Source: Caenorhabditis elegans
Taxonomy: Eukaryota > Nematoda > Chromadorea > Rhabditida > Rhabditidae
Direction of reading: 5' to 3'
Assembly: GCF_000002985.6 (NCBI RefSeq)
Contig: NC_003282.8
Coordinates: 8,618,001-8,682,000 of the forward strand
DNA length: 64,000 nt
Of this stretch, positions 13,433 through 26,740 are shown piece by piece. Position 1 is the stretch's first letter; every line of letters begins with the position of its first letter. Below the pieces are notes generated by a model. It saw nothing but the letters and a program-made list of their open reading frames with translations. It did not search any database and was not told the origin of the DNA. Position numbers and translations under genes: made by a program.

Positions 13433-16400
13433 ATGGTGGTGACGCGTGGATTGGACAATGATGTCGACGACGAACGAGAAGCGTGGAAACAGTCGATTCT
13501 GCGTGCGAAAGATGTCATGCCGGAAAAGGTTATAAATACTGTGATATTTTTAAAGGAAATTATCCAGACGCATAATAATTACAAATTTTACGCCAAAATT
13601 CGGCACCCGCTCTTGACACGATAAATTTTTGTTGAACGCGAAAAGGCGTGCGTCTTTAAAATTTGTAACTTTTTGATAAATAATGAATTTTTAAAAAAAC
13701 TAAATCGATAAAAATTCCACAGCACCAATAGTTTGAAGCTACAGTACTCTTTAAAGGCGTACAACCAGAATTTTCATCGATTTTCATAGTTTTCGATTAA
13801 AAAATATTTATTTTTTTATCAGACAATTTAAATATTATAATAAAGCACACCAAAAATTGCCATGTCGAGACCGGGTACCGAATTTTCGGAAGCAAAATTT
13901 TGTGTCTAGGTAATATCGTCAAAAAGCTTAAAATTTTGAAACGTTGTTATAATCTCATCTAATAATATAATTATAGGCGTCTGGACCACTCGTTGCATTA
14001 CTTGAAGGCACCTCGGGTCATCATCACTGGACAGAGGTAACAATATGAATGAACTTTATATTTAATTTCAAATTTTCAGACAAATCATCCTCGGCCAACG
14101 TTTTGCAATTATTGCCGCGAAAAGTTGAACGGAGTCCCATGGCACGGCTATACGTGTGATAGTGAGTTTTCTACTTCCAGTTTACACTTTAAACTGTAAT
14201 TTTGCAGTCTGCAAAGTGAAAGCACATCGAAAATGCCGTGACAATTTGACGGAGCAATGCAAATGGACAAATCAATCAAGTATTCCACAACATTTACAAT
14301 TTATTAGCCCAGAGGTGTGAAGTTTTTCTTCAAAATGAGAAAAAAATATTATGAATTCTTTTGGGATTATAATATAATTGAAAACAATTATGAACATTCT
14401 ATATTACTAAAAACATTATTTTTATCACAACAAATAATAATGTTTTTTTGGTTCAAAAATAGTTTTTCTTATGTATTCATAATAATCAAAGCTGGGGAAT
14501 AAAAGTGATTTTTATTTCAGAATTCAATTCTACCTCATCAATGGATGGAAGGAAATCTTCCAATGCCATCAAAATGCTCAGTTTGTGAAAAGCCATGTGG
14601 TTCCGTTAGAAAACTAATCGTTCGTTTTTCTTAATTTCAAATTTGTATTATAAAGAAGCATAGAACAAAAATATTTTTAAAAACACCTTCAAACGGTTCT
14701 TATAATTTTAGATATTTTTTCTTGTTCCATTTGAAAAAAAAACGAGTAATTTTGTAAGTTTTAGCTTGATTAAAAAAAAACTACTATCAAAGTTAAACTC
14801 TAGTTACAATTTCAATTCAAATTTTTGAAAAAAAATAAAAAAATGTATGTGTTTTTCATTTAGCAACAAGTTTACAGAATTTGTGTTTTTTCACACACTT
14901 TTTGTTTCGAAAAAGCGAAAAAAAAATTGTTACCAAAAACATGAAAACAAAAACAATAATTAACTAATAACTTCAAAATTCAGGACTATCGATGTATTTG
15001 GTGTGGATGTTGTGTCCATGATACGTGTATTGGAAATCTGGCACGAGCATGTAGTTTAGGTCACTCGGCACTTTCAGTAATATCACCATTAGCAATGAAA
15101 GAAGTTACTCCAAATGGGACAGCTGTATTACGAGAAGAAGCGTACGGTAAGGGGAATTTTTACAATTTTCTAAATTTCTAACGTGAAAATTTGAATTTTA
15201 CGACTCTAAAACTCTATTTAAATACCAGTAGGCGTTTTTCCAAATTTTAGAAATAATTGTAAGAAAAATTTTTAATTTAAAGGTTAACAGTAATTCTCTA
15301 AATTTGAATACTATTTACAAACGAAAAAAGAAATTGTTTTTTTTAAGTTGTTTGCAAAATATAAGAAAAAAATAAATTTTACTAAAACTTGATTTTTTAA
15401 ACCTACACAAAATTTATTATTTTTATTTTTCAGGTGGTGATTCTCCAGGCGGCAGTCCACTAATTGTACTAATCAACGCGAAATCGGGTGATAGTCAGGG
15501 TCAAAGAATTATCAAAAAATTTCGACGGATTTTGAATCCAATTCAAGTTTTCGATATTATCGCAACTGGTCCCGATTTTGCGTGAGTTCTTTTCATGATC
15601 GAGTTTATTGTCTTAAAACACTCAAAATAAATACCACGTGTCATTTCAAAGCTGCTCAAAAATTGCCAAAACAAAAAAAACAGCCAAACTAGTTTCCAAA
15701 ATTGGCTAGAAATTTGAGCATCGAAATGTTTTTTTCGTATGTTTCTGTAAACGGAATATCAAAATTATTCTGAATTGAGAGTTATTAATTTTCAAATTTT
15801 CAGACTAACATTTTTCTCGCATCTTGAATCATTTCGTGTCCTTGTATGTGGTGGAGATGGAACTGTTGGATGGGTTTTAAGCGCTTTTGATAGACTGAAT
15901 TTACACTCAAAGTGTCAATTAGCAATTCTTCCACTTGGAACTGGAAATGATTTGGCTCGTGTACTTGGTTGGGGACATGCTTTTTATGATGATACACTAC
16001 TTCCACAAGTTGTTCGAACAATGGAAAGAGCACATACAAAAATGCTAGATCGGTGGAGTGTTCTCGCTATTGAAGGTAATATTTAATAGATACTTAATTT
16101 AAATAACATCATATAAAAATAGAATTGTTTTATATCTGTCAAATCCTTCATTCCCCCACCAAACAGTTTTTCTGAAGATTTAATTTTCTAGGCCCTCAAG
16201 CAGATGCGGTTCGTCGGTACGAGGAGCTGGTCATCGAAAAAGTTCGAACGTTTCTAGAAGCTGAACAAACATGGGACATTATACATGCAGCTAATCAACT
16301 ATGTACAACGATTCGGGACCTTGTTCATAGTGTATCACATACGTATTCTGATTTAGAAAATAACAAGTTGAAGCTTGATGACGAGTCAAGACTTGGAGGA

Positions 16401-19400
16401 AGTGATACAATGACGGAAAAGTAAGCTTAATTAGTATTGAGAATACCCTATAATCAACCATGTTTTGAATTTTTCAGTTGCAATACTCTACTGGGAAAAC
16501 TCGATCGGTTGATGAAATCACTGAAAGAAGACGCGAATTGTTTGGAGGAGTCTGGATTTGAGCCTGGTGATGATGATGATTGTTCAACAGGAGACGAAAT
16601 GCTCAAAAAACGAGATTCTGTAGTAAATCGAGCGAATAGTCTTAAAAAGGCATTCCGAGAAGTCATTTCAATGGCCGAAAAGGGTATTGATCAACACTAT
16701 CGAGATCCGAATACGGCGTGTACGAAAAGAGAGAGGTTCAGGAAGAAGAGAAGTAAAACTACGCCTAGCGTTCTTACGGTTAGTACAAAAAATGAATATT
16801 AAAAACTATAAAACAACAAATTAAATACGTCCTATAAAACTATTTAATATCAAGAAAATCATAGATTCACTATTATCTTTCTAGATATCCCATTCCAACC
16901 TGTCTTCTTCATCAGCCTGTTCCCCACCGTGTTCACCCGCAGGAGAAGATCCGCCACAAGATGATCAAAAAGAGTTTCGTAGTGCATCTTGTAAAGCAAC
17001 ATTTGAAATCAGTCATTCTCAATCAAGTTCATCAGCTGTTCTAACAGCACTATTCAATGCACAATCTGCACGAACCTATGATGAATTAGAGAAACCAAGT
17101 ATAGGAACAGTACATCCACCAACTCCTGGAGCAACTCGTGAGCCATCGACTGCTTATGATGATGATGAGGAAAATGAAAATGTCGAGAATCGAAAAGAAA
17201 TTGATCAAAAATCGAATAGTAAAAAGTCTTCAGTATCAACACCAGAAGATATTACAAAAGGATCACCTGATCGGCCGAGGATCTATTCTGATACCACACT
17301 AAACAAAAATATGGAGAAAATGAAAAGTCAAAGCTTGCATCCTATTTGTTCAAGTGCTGACAAGATGAAGCAGAGTCACTCGGATAGTAGCTTATATGCA
17401 GACTACGGTATGTTTTCAGTTAGACAATTTTTAAAAGCTTTTTATAATTTTATGATACTAATTTTTTTATCGAAACTTGTTTTCAGAGCATTTGGAAGGT
17501 TCATCATCTGGTTGTGGTGCCGGTGCTTCAGGAAGTACATTATCGCCTGCTCGGGCTTCTGATTCTGCCACCTGGTCGCGCATTAAAGAACGTAAACGAA
17601 CTGTTGGAAGTGATTTGGGATTGTCTAGTAGCTCTCATTTGAGAAGGTGAATTAATTTAAGAAACGTTTTAGTTTCGATATTCAGTTACATATAAATTTA
17701 AAATTCTGATACTTATGCAGTAGCCGTAACCATCAAAAAAGCTACCGTAACCTTCTTTTTCATTTTAGACTTACAAATGATGTGTTCCGATTATATTGTC
17801 ATTTGAAATTGAAATATGTTGAAATATTAATTTTGGGTACGGCTACTACATAAATACAATTAATCTGCTGTAAGTTCAGTTGAGCGTCATGTCAGCTCTG
17901 TGCCTAGGCTTCAAGAACTGCATTTTCTGTGTTTTCAAGGTTTTAGAGCTAAAAATGCGTGATATGACTGTTCAAAAGAAAAACTTTCTCATAATCAACA
18001 CAATTTATCTAATATATTTAATTTTATGTGTTGCACGTATACTTTCTTTCAAATTTATGTGAAATTGAAAATATTTCTTTAGAGCAAACTATGCAATGTG
18101 TGTGAAATATATTCAAGAGAAATATTTTGTCAACACTTTTATTTCTAACCACTATCAGATTTTTACAAATGTTTTGCAGTTGTCGTAACATGCTCTCCGG
18201 ATTCGCCGGTGGATCTCTCATTGCTGAAATTTTACTATTAAATGCACGAGTACTGTCACAGATGTCGTCACGTCGCAACTCAGCGGCAAATATTGCAAAT
18301 CAAATTCCAACGTCCGACTGTCAAACACCATTGTATGTCCTATTTTTAGATATTTATGTCCTTACTTTTTAAAGTTCGAACTGCTTATCTTGAAAGACTA
18401 CGTTTTCAACTGAAAATAGCTACTTGAACAACGGGATCGAAGTCTATTAAAAATCATTTGACGCAGCGTTTTCAATTGAAAAAAATATTATGATTTCAGC
18501 ACTCAATACAAGGAAATGTGTGTAATGAACAACTATTTTGGAATTGGTCTTGACGCGAAAATCGCTCTGGAATTCCACAACAAACGAGAAGAGTCTGAAA
18601 AAACGCGGAGCCGATCGAAACTCTTCATGTGGTACGGTATTCTCGGAGGAAAAGAGCTGATGCATCGTACCTACCGTAATCTCGAGCAAAGGATCAAATT
18701 GGAATGTGATGGAGTTCCGATCGATCTTCCATCTCTTCAGGGAATCGTAATTTTGAATATTCCATCATATTCGGGCGGTGCAAACTTCTGGGGTCGGAAC
18801 AAGGATGGTCCAGAATTCACAGTTCAAAGTTTCGATGATCGAATTTTGGAGGTTAGATTTATTCTTATCGTTGACCCCAAATTGCACACTGATTGTCCAA
18901 TATACCACGTATCTCGGGTTACTGTAGTGATACTGTAGTTTTTCTAAACATTTATTTTTTCGAAAAAAAGCGAAAATTGTTAACCTCCGCTAACTGAAAA
19001 AACTCCTAATTTTACACTTGTTTCCAAAATTATACTACACTCAAAATTAAAATTAAAATGCAATTATGGTTTAAAAATATTTAAATATCTAAAAACAACG
19101 TTTCAAATTTTTAAGTTTAAAAGTTTTTTTGAAAGGTTTTTTCGTTTTCGTTTTAAAAAAAAATTGAATTCAGCCCTGGTTCTAGTGCAGAAGTAGTGTA
19201 GTGTAGCTTGACTCGAACATCATGTTGAAGTCTTTGAAAACGTGAGTTTCTCTGTATTGAAACTACTAGATTACTGTAGTTGTAGTACGGTAGTAAATAA
19301 TGCGGTAGACAGTACAGTAATAAAGTATAAAGAAAAATGGCGAAAATATTAATCTATTTATAATTTGTTCTTTTTTCAGGTAGTTGCACTGTTCGGCGTG

Positions 19401-22400
19401 ATCCACGTGGCAACGAGTCGTGTCCCAAATGCAGTTCGTCTCCAAAACCATCGAATTGCTCAATGTCGACATGTTCGAATTGTGATACTCGGAGACGAAC
19501 CAATCCCAGTTCAAGTTGACGGTGAACCTTGGCTTCAACCTCCTGGAATTATGCAAATTGTTCACAAAAATCGAGCTCAGATGCTTGCCAGAAATCCAGT
19601 TTTTGATGCAACACTTAAGAAATGGGAAGAACAAAAAGAGAAGGCTTCCACGACAACAGCACCATCCACACCTACGGCTCTTGGAGCTCCCACTTCAGAT
19701 ATTATTTCGTTCTTGACGAGAGCTCGCGAATTTTTGAGATTGATTGAAGGTGAAATAGCGAGATTAGGGGTTTCATCGGTACTTTTGCAATCCTTGGATG
19801 ATGCAAATGCTATTGTCAAAGGTGGAGCATCAGGAGAAGAAGATCCAGAGGTTAGTTAATTATTTGCTTAATTTATTTTTTAGTGTTTCATTTATTACCA
19901 AGCAGAAGTTTAGAGGCAAAAGTGTAAAGAAAATGTAAAATGTTTATTCATTTACACACAAAGCTCAACAAGCTTGATTTTGATGAAGCATCATAATAAA
20001 TCAACCCGTAATTTTCTCGTTTCTTAGGGCTTCGTTGAGATTCTAATTTGATATATAAGGGACAACATGATCGTATGGGACAAATGGTCGATGACTGTTA
20101 GATTCTCGAGGTAATTCTCTGAGCTCTAACGCCTCATTGCTCACTGCAGAAGTTGTTGTTACAGTATCTAATAGAAGCTCTTGATGATCAGCTTCAGAAT
20201 GGAATCCATCTATAAACGATATAGTTGTACCATTTTCATTTTTGTCGTTCGACGAGTTACTGACTTGAAGTTGCCATAGAAAACGTGCAAGCCATCCTAA
20301 AAGAGATGAAACATTTTGAAGAAGATTTTAATCTCAACTTACCCAAAAATATTATTAAAAATAGAGAATATATTGCATACGTCCATACAATAAGTAATAT
20401 TTGAACTCCGCGGTTTGCATTCGTCCAACTTCGAAGATATTTCTGAAATTGATATATTTATGAAGTACATCTTTATAAATTAGGTACTTACATCAACACA
20501 GATGAAACTGAAAACTACCAACGCCGGCACCATAACCACTTCTTGTACAATTTTCCAAAGTACATAAGCCATTATTGAACTTGCACATTTGATGCCTCTC
20601 AGCTTCAGGAAGAGCCTGAAAGTTGTGAAGATGATAAGGGTTCTGATTTCTAATCTGAAACATTTTCTGGGATTCTCTTTATTACCTTGCCCCAGTCATG
20701 AGATTAATCGTAATCACTACAATCAGCAAACAATTCAACATCTGCCCTTTTTTAACTGCTCCGATCATTGTTAAATCAAAAATAACTGAAAGTGCCAACT
20801 CGATTGCCATCAGTATACGAGCACGTCGAACCCATCGATGTTTCCGTTCCCGAATGGTCATAGATATCTGCAAATCAGAAATAATCAATATAATTTGAAA
20901 ATATGAATTTTACGAATATATAGCTAGGTATTCCAAACGTGGTTTGTATGAAAACCCTACACTTTTGCGTTGAGAAAGAAAAAGTAAACAAGTGAGGCTC
21001 GAAATTGAAAAATTTTGCACGAAAAATGGAAGAATTTGGAAGATTCGGGTAGTTTTGGATATTCAGATTCTAGCTTGATTTCATCTGATCAAATGATAGA
21101 GCTTTAAGCAAAACATTCAAATTCCTGGATGCTCATATTTTCGTCAGATCTAAGAGGAAATCTATAATGACAAAAATTAAAGCAAATTTGTATGCTGGAA
21201 CACGCTTCTTCTTCTTCTCATTTTCAAACGTAACTTGATTAAAAACAAAACGGAAACACATATGCTCCTGCGTGGCTCAATTATACTGAAAATAAGTGAA
21301 CAAAAGGAATATAATAGGATTTTCCTCCGAGCCCAAGGTTCCAGGCTCCACGAGGAGCCAAAAATGGAAAGTTCTTTTGAAGAAGGAGGAGGAGCTCAAG
21401 TTCTTGCTCGGGTTTCAGGCACTCTTCCACACGATATCTCCGCATTAGGAAAACATTAGAAGAGCAAAAAAGGAGAGATAGAAGAGCAGGAAGTGTGTCA
21501 GATGAAATGATCATTTATGGATATGGATATAGATGTATTTGCACTAAATATACATACACTACTTACTTACACAACTGAATGTCAAGAGTTGGTAAGACAC
21601 TCATTTGGAATGATGAATTGAAATGAAGAGCTGGCGAAAAGAGTCTAATGACAAAAGTGGTGGGTGTCATGGCACGTCAAAGCTCGAATAAGGAGACTAA
21701 TAGACTTTTCACCCACGCTTTATTTTTTAGTGTTGCATAATTTGAAGAATGTTAATTGAGCCAGAGCTCAGGTTTTTCAAATTGATAAGACAACACTATA
21801 GAATTTAGACTTGAACGGTGCTCCAATTCTAATATATCAAAGTGAATTTATGAATTGAACTTTTTTGAAACTACGAAATAAATAAAGTCAAAAAGTAAGT
21901 ACATTTATGGTTTGTTTTTGACCAGATTTTTTTTCGCACATTTTTCAAAGTGTTTCCTAGGAAAAATTCTTACTATGTGCCCTGTGATTTTAGACGTCAA
22001 ATTCATTTTATTCTCATTGAAATAGCTATGCATCAAAACTCAAATGGAAGTTGTAAACTTGACTATCAAAAGTTCCAAATTACCAGGAACTTCTCAAAAT
22101 GTGACATCATCTATCTTCATCTGCTAAATAAATGAAACTCTTTTGAAAAGATGGAAAGCCGTGTGCAAGCGAATAAGATTTCTTGGAAAAGATATGGGTT
22201 TCTCACGTCCTCGAGAAATTTTGATCTAGAACAGTAGAAGTTGCGAGTTCGAGTGAGGATAGCTTAAAATCATGATAGCTTATGGTTAAGTATAAAATCT
22301 AGATTTTAGTTATAGAAATATGAGGGATATAAAAACGGAACGAAGAGGAACGACAAAATTCACATTGAAAGCGGCTACGATCTAAGTTATTTCGAAGAAA

Positions 22401-25317
22401 AATCTAAATCCGTTCCTGGAACCGATTAACCACATCATAAATGGTGATGTTAATAGAAAAGAAGAGAAAACAATAAGTTGATGATGGGTAGTCTTCCTCA
22501 TTCACACAACACATTTTCTTCATCTTTCTCATTCTCGTCGCCCTAACTTCGCCTTTTCACTTCGTTTTTTTTTGACGACGACGATGAATTAATAATTTGG
22601 CTCTTCACACACACTCACAGTGACGAAGAAGGCAAAGTCTTCTGGAAAAGAATATGATGAAGAGTTTTGCTGTAGTGTCTGAGTCTCTACTGTCTTGTCA
22701 TTCAATCTTTCAAATGAAGAGTGGGTGGTAGAGTGGGACTGGTGGTGTGAAATGCGTATTGTTGTTCAGACGAATCTAGATCCTTATTTTTGGATTTGAA
22801 AGCCCGAGAGAGCAAGGAAGGATATTAATTCAGTACAAATATGTAGTTCAAAAGATTGATTAGAAAAACACTTGTTTTTAAATTATGTTCTTTGAAAAGT
22901 GGATTCTCGATTTCGAATCCAATGAAGCCATTTTTGAATGTTATCTAGAACTTTTTGACACCGAAACACAAGCTGGATAGAATTCATTGGAAAACAAATG
23001 AGAATTCAATGAATTTGTTAGCCGCTGCACTTTTGGCCGTTTTCAAAAGAAGTCCTTTGGGAACATTGGAACATTTATTTTGAATGAAATAGAAGCACAC
23101 ATATGGGACAATTCTGGATTTCTAGGGAGGCAAGAAAGTTCGAATTGCCGAATTTCTCGTTTATAGATTCCACTGAAAAGTCGAAAAATCTATTCTTTTT
23201 CGGAAGTTTTTTTTTCAATTAGTCAGGTTTCCGAAACCTACAGTAATATTTCTTTACGCTTTGAAACATCAAAAAAATATTTAAGAATGACATATAAAAG
23301 TTCGGTTGAACTTTGGGCAGAAAATCGAAGAAATCGGGAATTATGCTAATTTCAAGCGATTCGCGAAAAAAGAAGACGAAGAAATAGACATTTCTATGCT
23401 AATTTTCTGAATCACTTGTGGAATGGGCTCCAACTTCTTGCGGTGCTCACCATCATGATGAAACCACGAGACAATCAGAGAATAACTGAGAAAAATAAGA
23501 TGGATAAGGGAAGAAAAAAGGAGAAAAGCCGAGCAAATATCAAGGTCCTCTTTCCCGTCTGGTGATGGGTCCCACTTTGATGTCCTTTTGTTCTGTTAGG
23601 GTGACATAAGCCAACCAAAAAGACGAAAAAGGGAGAAACAAGATGATGAGCAGGATAATTCTGTTATTTTCGTTCTGCTTTTTCGTCTTTTTTTTCCTGA
23701 GAATATGATTTTTTGTGAAGGAATTTAGTCTCATAATAATAGAAAAACTCAAATATTTTTCAACTAGATATATTTATTTTTCAGGCTATCGATGACTTAG
23801 AAGAACGAGAAGAAACAGTTGCATCGGTGGAAAGAGTCGTTGAACTTCTTGAGGATCATTTTGGTTTTCCTGAAAGAACAAGAGCACCAGTTGGGCAACC
23901 AAAACTAGGACCCACTCCGCATTTTAATTTTGAAATTCATGTAAGTCTAATGGTTATATAGTAGGAGAATTTAAAAGTTGTGTTTTTTGATAATCTGATT
24001 GTGGGGAACATATGGGGAAGATATAGATTTTGGATCTAAACGTGGAGTATTATCAGTGGGGATCTAGCCTAAATACACTTATAATAGTCCAAAATAATTT
24101 TCCAAAATTGTGGACTTCTTGAAAAATTTCGAGAATTTTTGCAGGTTCGAATCTTTAGATGTAAAATATAAAACTCATATAATCTTTTTTTGGTCGACTC
24201 TAAAAATTATTTAAAGTGACAACTGAGTTTTCACCCCACTTTTCGTTTGAATTTAATTATATTCAGAAAATATTCGAAAAGTTTTACTGAGATATTTGGA
24301 CATTTGAGAACAATCTGAGCGATTTTAAACAATTTCCCTCATTGACAATACTCCACCTGTAAAATATTTAACCTACCTACTGAACTGATAGAAGCTGTTA
24401 GAGAAATCGAGGGATTACGGTACCTCTATTCAAATAATGTTATTAATTAATGCTTGAAGAATTACTCATTAAAATATTTTCAGGGTGACGATCCTGATCA
24501 TTGGCGTTATATAATCAACTCGATTCGTCAGGATATGGATCGAGAAGAAGCAGCAATTAGAGAAGCTAGAAAACAAGATTTAATAGCTGGAAAGCCAAAA
24601 AGATCCCGATTCACTGCATGGTTTCACAAACGATTTGGAACTAGATCTGCACCATTTGCATTCGCTAATAGTAAGTAAATAATTAGAATATTAGATTATT
24701 GAATTTTACTATAAAAGTCTGTAAAATGTTCATATTTGAATATTTAGTTCCATACTGGACGAGCGAAGAAGTATGTGCATGGCTCTCTTCAATTGGAATG
24801 TCTGAATATGGATCAACGTTCCGAAAGAATGATATTCAAGGTTCTGAATTGATGCATTTAGAACGATCCGATATTATGGATATTGGGATCACAAAAATTG
24901 GACATGTGAAGAGGTTGCAGGTGAGAGAGAAATTGTTTTATAACCTCTAAATAGATTCGAGATTTTTTAAAAGTTTCTGTGATCTCTAAAATAATACATT
25001 TAACCTATGTTAAAACCGTGTTTTTTCAGTCCGCCATTGTCGACCTCCGAGCTCAAAACCAACGTGCACGTCGCGCTCAGGCTCGTAAAAAACGTGTCGC
25101 CAAAGACTATAAACCCGATCATTCTGGTCCTTCTGGTGCTGGCGGTGCAGTAGATAAACGAAAAGAATCAAGTGCTGAAAGATATGCAGATGGACAACCA
25201 TCAACATCATCTACGGGAGCTACCACTTCATCTGGAAAAACACGGAGAATTCCACCGAAAGATGGAGAATCCGCGCCTGCTGTCATGCAAATGGATCCAG
25301 CTAGTACAGATTGCTGA
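13433..25317 (+). CDS. dgk-4: DGK-4, diacylglycerol kinase of the delta/eta type
   Basis: Nineteen exons join in frame to 1339 codons: 13433-13528, 13977-14036, 14080-14161, 14208-14314, 14521-14619, 14984-15146, 15434-15581, 15804-16075, 16192-16420, 16478-16778, 16885-17407, 17487-17646, 18180-18332, 18500-18851, 19380-19850, 23785-23940, 24484-24670, 24748-24920, 25030-25317. Order: two C1 zinc fingers (about 48-97 and 120-172); the catalytic domain (about 208-345, with [10 protein letters not shown] and [15 protein letters not shown]); a long acidic/Ser-rich linker; the accessory domain (about 800-960); and a C-terminal SAM domain (about 1188-1247, [20 protein letters not shown]). The enzyme phosphorylates diacylglycerol to phosphatidic acid. 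SAM domains of this type polymerise. The start ATG follows an in-frame TGA directly, and no PH domain is seen upstream. Exon 1 and exon 5 have weak donors (GTTATA, GTTCGT), so longer isoforms remain possible. Confidence 0.9.
13592..13889. repeat. Dispersed inverted repeat in dgk-4 intron 1 (GACCGGGTACC family)
   Basis: The right end reads TGTCGAGACCGGGTACCG followed by AATTTTCGG. The left end carries the diverged reverse complement (CCAAAATTCGGCACCCGC, then TCTTGACACG). The inner arms contain the matching GCGTCTTTAAA / TTTAAAGGCGTAC segments. A second copy lies at 26282-26624 and a fragment near 63507-63600. Confidence 0.7.
19943..19948 (-). terminator. Candidate poly(A) signal of the nested antisense gene
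   Basis: AATAAA on the minus strand about 95 bases past the stop of the gene at 20043-20861, within the dgk-4 intron. Confidence 0.4.
20043..20861 (-). CDS. Nested four-helix membrane protein of unknown function
   Basis: Four exons, 20861-20686, 20615-20492, 20442-20343 and 20296-20043, splice in frame to 217 residues. All splice sites are GT-AG with good acceptors. A TTTGCAG 6 bases before the ATG looks like a trans-splice acceptor and decides the start over an upstream in-frame TTG. Four hydrophobic segments are visible: [58 protein letters not shown] and [21 protein letters not shown] hydrophilic, acidic C-terminal tail of about 80 residues ([10 protein letters not shown]..) follows. The layout recalls tetraspan proteins, but no family signature is recognised. 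The gene lies entirely inside the 3.9 kb intron of dgk-4 on the opposite strand. Confidence 0.75.
20862..23784. other. Remainder of the 3.9 kb dgk-4 intron
   Basis: About 2.9 kb between the nested gene and dgk-4 exon 16. It probably contains the promoter of the nested antisense gene. No further exon, RNA gene or clear repeat was supported. Open frames near 21235-21514 and 23540-23752 are purine-rich or pyrimidine-rich and show no domain. Confidence 0.4.
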
Positions 25318-26740
25318 GGAATTCGATTCTCTGTATATTATTTATTCAATGAAACTAACACTGACAGTACTCACGGGTTTGATCAGTTTTGGCTTGTTAT
25401 CAAAGTGTCAGTTTCGGAGAATTTATAATATGTTTCATTTTTGTTTTTATTTATTCTTTCTCTTCCAACTATTTTTCTCTGATCATTGTTTTCTCAATAC
25501 CCGGTTTTTCACAAGGTTGCTTGAAATGTACACGTTTACGTTCTTTTCCATAATTTCATAGTCTCTTTTCCGAGAATCTTTTTAAATTAATAGGAATTTG
25601 TTGTGTTTACCCTATTCTTCTAAACAATTTTCAGTGTTAATTGAAAATGGACCAAATTGTAGACGCCAGGCGTCCCCTTACCAAATTTCCCCAAATTCTT
25701 CCTTAAAATTTGCACATTTGCTCATTTTTCAATCAGATTTTTTAACATTTTAGACTATTTTCACGGCTTTTTTTGAAATTCAAAAGTCTATCCGAAAACT
25801 AATCAAAAATTGACCAAACTAAACTATTATATGCGATAATTTATATTTCAAAACAAAACCGTTTCCAAATGTCACACACAATTTGTCCTCATTAAACACA
25901 TCACACACAACTTTCCTCACGCTCCGCCCACTTTCGAATCTTTCATGGATTTTATGATTTTTATTTTGAATTTATTATTTTTCATTCCCTTTGGCAATTA
26001 TAAATTTCCAGTGATATATAATTATTCTTTTCAAAAGTCACATCCACATTCATATTCACATACACATTAAAGTTGGAATCATATTACATATTTCGTACTG
26101 CCGAACCGAACGTCCTTTTTTTCCAGTGGTCCGTTGGTTTTACAAAATTCAAAAAAAACCTGATCTCTATATTTGTAGGTGATTAAAAGAACTGGACATA
26201 TCAGGTTTATTCCGGAGAATCTGAAACCCTGAAAAACTGGACTTTCAGTTTGCTAACGCTATTACGAAAGCTTGAAAACATGCCAAAATTACTGTACCCG
26301 GTCTCGACACGACAATTTTTTGTTTAACGCACAAAGAGATACGTACCTTTGAAGAGTACTGTATATTGAAACTTTCGTTTCTGCGGATTTCGGTTTTTTT
26401 ATAGATTTCGTTTTAAAAAGTATTTAAAGCTCCACATATATAATAAAAACACTTAAATAAAATTTTAAAAAAACTATGACAATATATTAGAATTCCACAG
26501 CAACGAGAGTATGAAATTACAATATTTGTTTTATCCCTCAAAAAACTTCGAATTTCTAGAAGCTCACGCACCTTTTCTTATTTAACAAAAATTGTCGTGT
26601 CGAGACCGGGTACTTTATTTTTGGGATTAAAGTTTCACGTCTAGGTAATATGTTGACTAGAAAAAAATAATATTCGCCCAACGATATTTCAAGATTTTCC
26701 AAAACTAATTTTTTATTTTGAAAAATTGCAGCTTCAAAAA
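25318..26740. other. dgk-4 3' UTR and intergenic DNA
   Basis: No gene supported. No canonical AATAAA was found in the first 400 bases after the dgk-4 stop, so a variant signal must be used. The right half is occupied by the inverted repeat at 26282-26624. The sequence AAAATTGCAG ending at 26731 is a likely trans-splice acceptor for the next gene. Confidence 0.4.
26282..26624. repeat. Second copy of the GACCGGGTAC inverted-repeat family
   Basis: Left end GTACCCGGTCTCGACACGAC and right end GTCGTGTCGAGACCGGGTAC are exact reverse complements over 20 bases. The inner arms are also similar (TGTTTAACGC, ACGTACCTTTGAAGAGTACTGTA). It is related to the element in dgk-4 intron 1. Confidence 0.8.
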
